DNA of 5,670 nucleotides from Lysobacterales bacterium. Its GTDB lineage: Bacteria; Pseudomonadota; Gammaproteobacteria; Xanthomonadales; Xanthomonadaceae. The translations under genes and the position numbers were made by a program. Under the pieces are notes generated by a model that was not told where the DNA came from, did no database searches, and was given only the letters and a program-made list of their open reading frames with translations. Every line of letters begins with the position of its first letter. The stretch's first letter is position 1. Positions 5,391 through 5,670 of the stretch are shown piece after piece. The stretch covers positions 1-5,670 of the forward strand of contig JAGRJX010000238.1 of the NCBI GenBank assembly GCA_020442545.1. The letters are read 5' to 3'.

Positions 5391-5670
5391 TCAGCCGACC
5401 ATGCCGCCGTTGACGCCGATGATCTGGCCGTTGACGTAGCTGGCGGCGTCGGAGGCGAGGAAGGCAACGACCGCCGCGATCTCCTCCGGTCGGCCGGCGC
5501 GACCGGCTGGCACCATGGCCTTGATCCGTTCGGCCGGGAAGGCATCCTCGGCCATCGCGCCTTCGACCACGCCGGGCGCCACGACATTCGCGGTGATGCC
5601 GCGACTGGCCATTTCGCGCGCCAGTGACAGCGTGGCGCCGTGCAGACCGGCCTTGGCGGCGGCGTAGTTG
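5391..5670 (-). CDS. SDR family oxidoreductase, FabG-like (C-terminal part)
   Basis: Only the last 92 residues are in the window; the N-terminal nucleotide-binding half, including the glycine-rich motif and catalytic serine, lies beyond the right edge. The visible part opens N-Y-A-A-A-K-A-G-L-H-G, the Y-x-x-x-K active site of classical short-chain dehydrogenases. It continues R-G-I-T-A-N-V-V-A-P-G-V-V-E-G-A-M, then R-A-G-R-P-E-E-I-A-A-V-V-A-F-L-A-S-D, and ends with the usual G-Q-I-I-G-V-N-G-G-M. This is the pattern of NAD(P)H-dependent 3-oxoacyl-[ACP] reductases (FabG). The V-V-E-G-A-M and M-V-P-A-G-R-A-G-R segments remind me of FabG-like enzymes of aryl-polyene/xanthomonadin clusters rather than the housekeeping enzyme, but that is only an impression. 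An ATG at 5612 is internal, not the start. Confidence 0.9.
   Translation of the reverse strand, partial: NYAAAKAGLHGATLSLAREMASRGITANVVAPGVVEGAMAEDAFPAERIKAMVPAGRAGRPEEIAAVVAFLASDAASYVNGQIIGVNGGMVG

Noticed and set aside
1..5670. CRISPR arrays, tRNA or rRNA genes, defence or toxin systems.
   Set aside because: No regularly spaced direct repeats, no tRNA-like cloverleaf with a CCA end, and no rRNA sequence was recognised. All larger frames are accounted for by ordinary conserved families.

Overview
The window is high-GC chromosomal DNA that looks like a gammaproteobacterium of the order Lysobacterales/Xanthomonadales, perhaps Rhodanobacteraceae. That placement rests on recalled protein resemblance and base composition; no search was run. 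It holds four complete protein genes, one truncated gene and one non-coding mobile-type element.

Left edge (1-290): a 284-bp non-coding element (3-286) with 21-bp perfect terminal inverted repeats, imperfect out to 31 bp. CTAG stands at its right end, and AG at the left window edge fits a second CTAG, as expected of an IS5-group-type 4-bp (YTAR) target duplication. No transposase is encoded, so it looks like a MITE. Nearly all of it can be folded: the terminal stem (3-33/256-286) closes a four-way junction of three abutting arms (34-131, 132-160, 161-255). The right-hand CTAG contains the stop codon of the neighbouring gene.

Minus-strand pair (1806 to 287): a DUF3667-type zinc-ribbon membrane protein, followed after 14 nt by a small DUF4286 protein. 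They are probably one operon, and its message would run into the folded element.

Plus-strand genes: a NorM-type MATE multidrug/cation antiporter (1888-3279) starts 81 bp from the divergent DUF3667 gene. The 67K-type signal peptide peptidase gene sppA (3445-5304) follows after a 165-bp gap with its own ribosome binding site. The window closes with the C-terminal part of a FabG-like short-chain dehydrogenase on the minus strand (5391 to beyond 5670), converging on sppA across a GC-rich hairpin that could terminate both genes.

The protein genes are mostly envelope functions: membrane protein, drug efflux and signal-peptide turnover. They do not form an obvious single pathway. The folded element at the left edge is the most unusual content.
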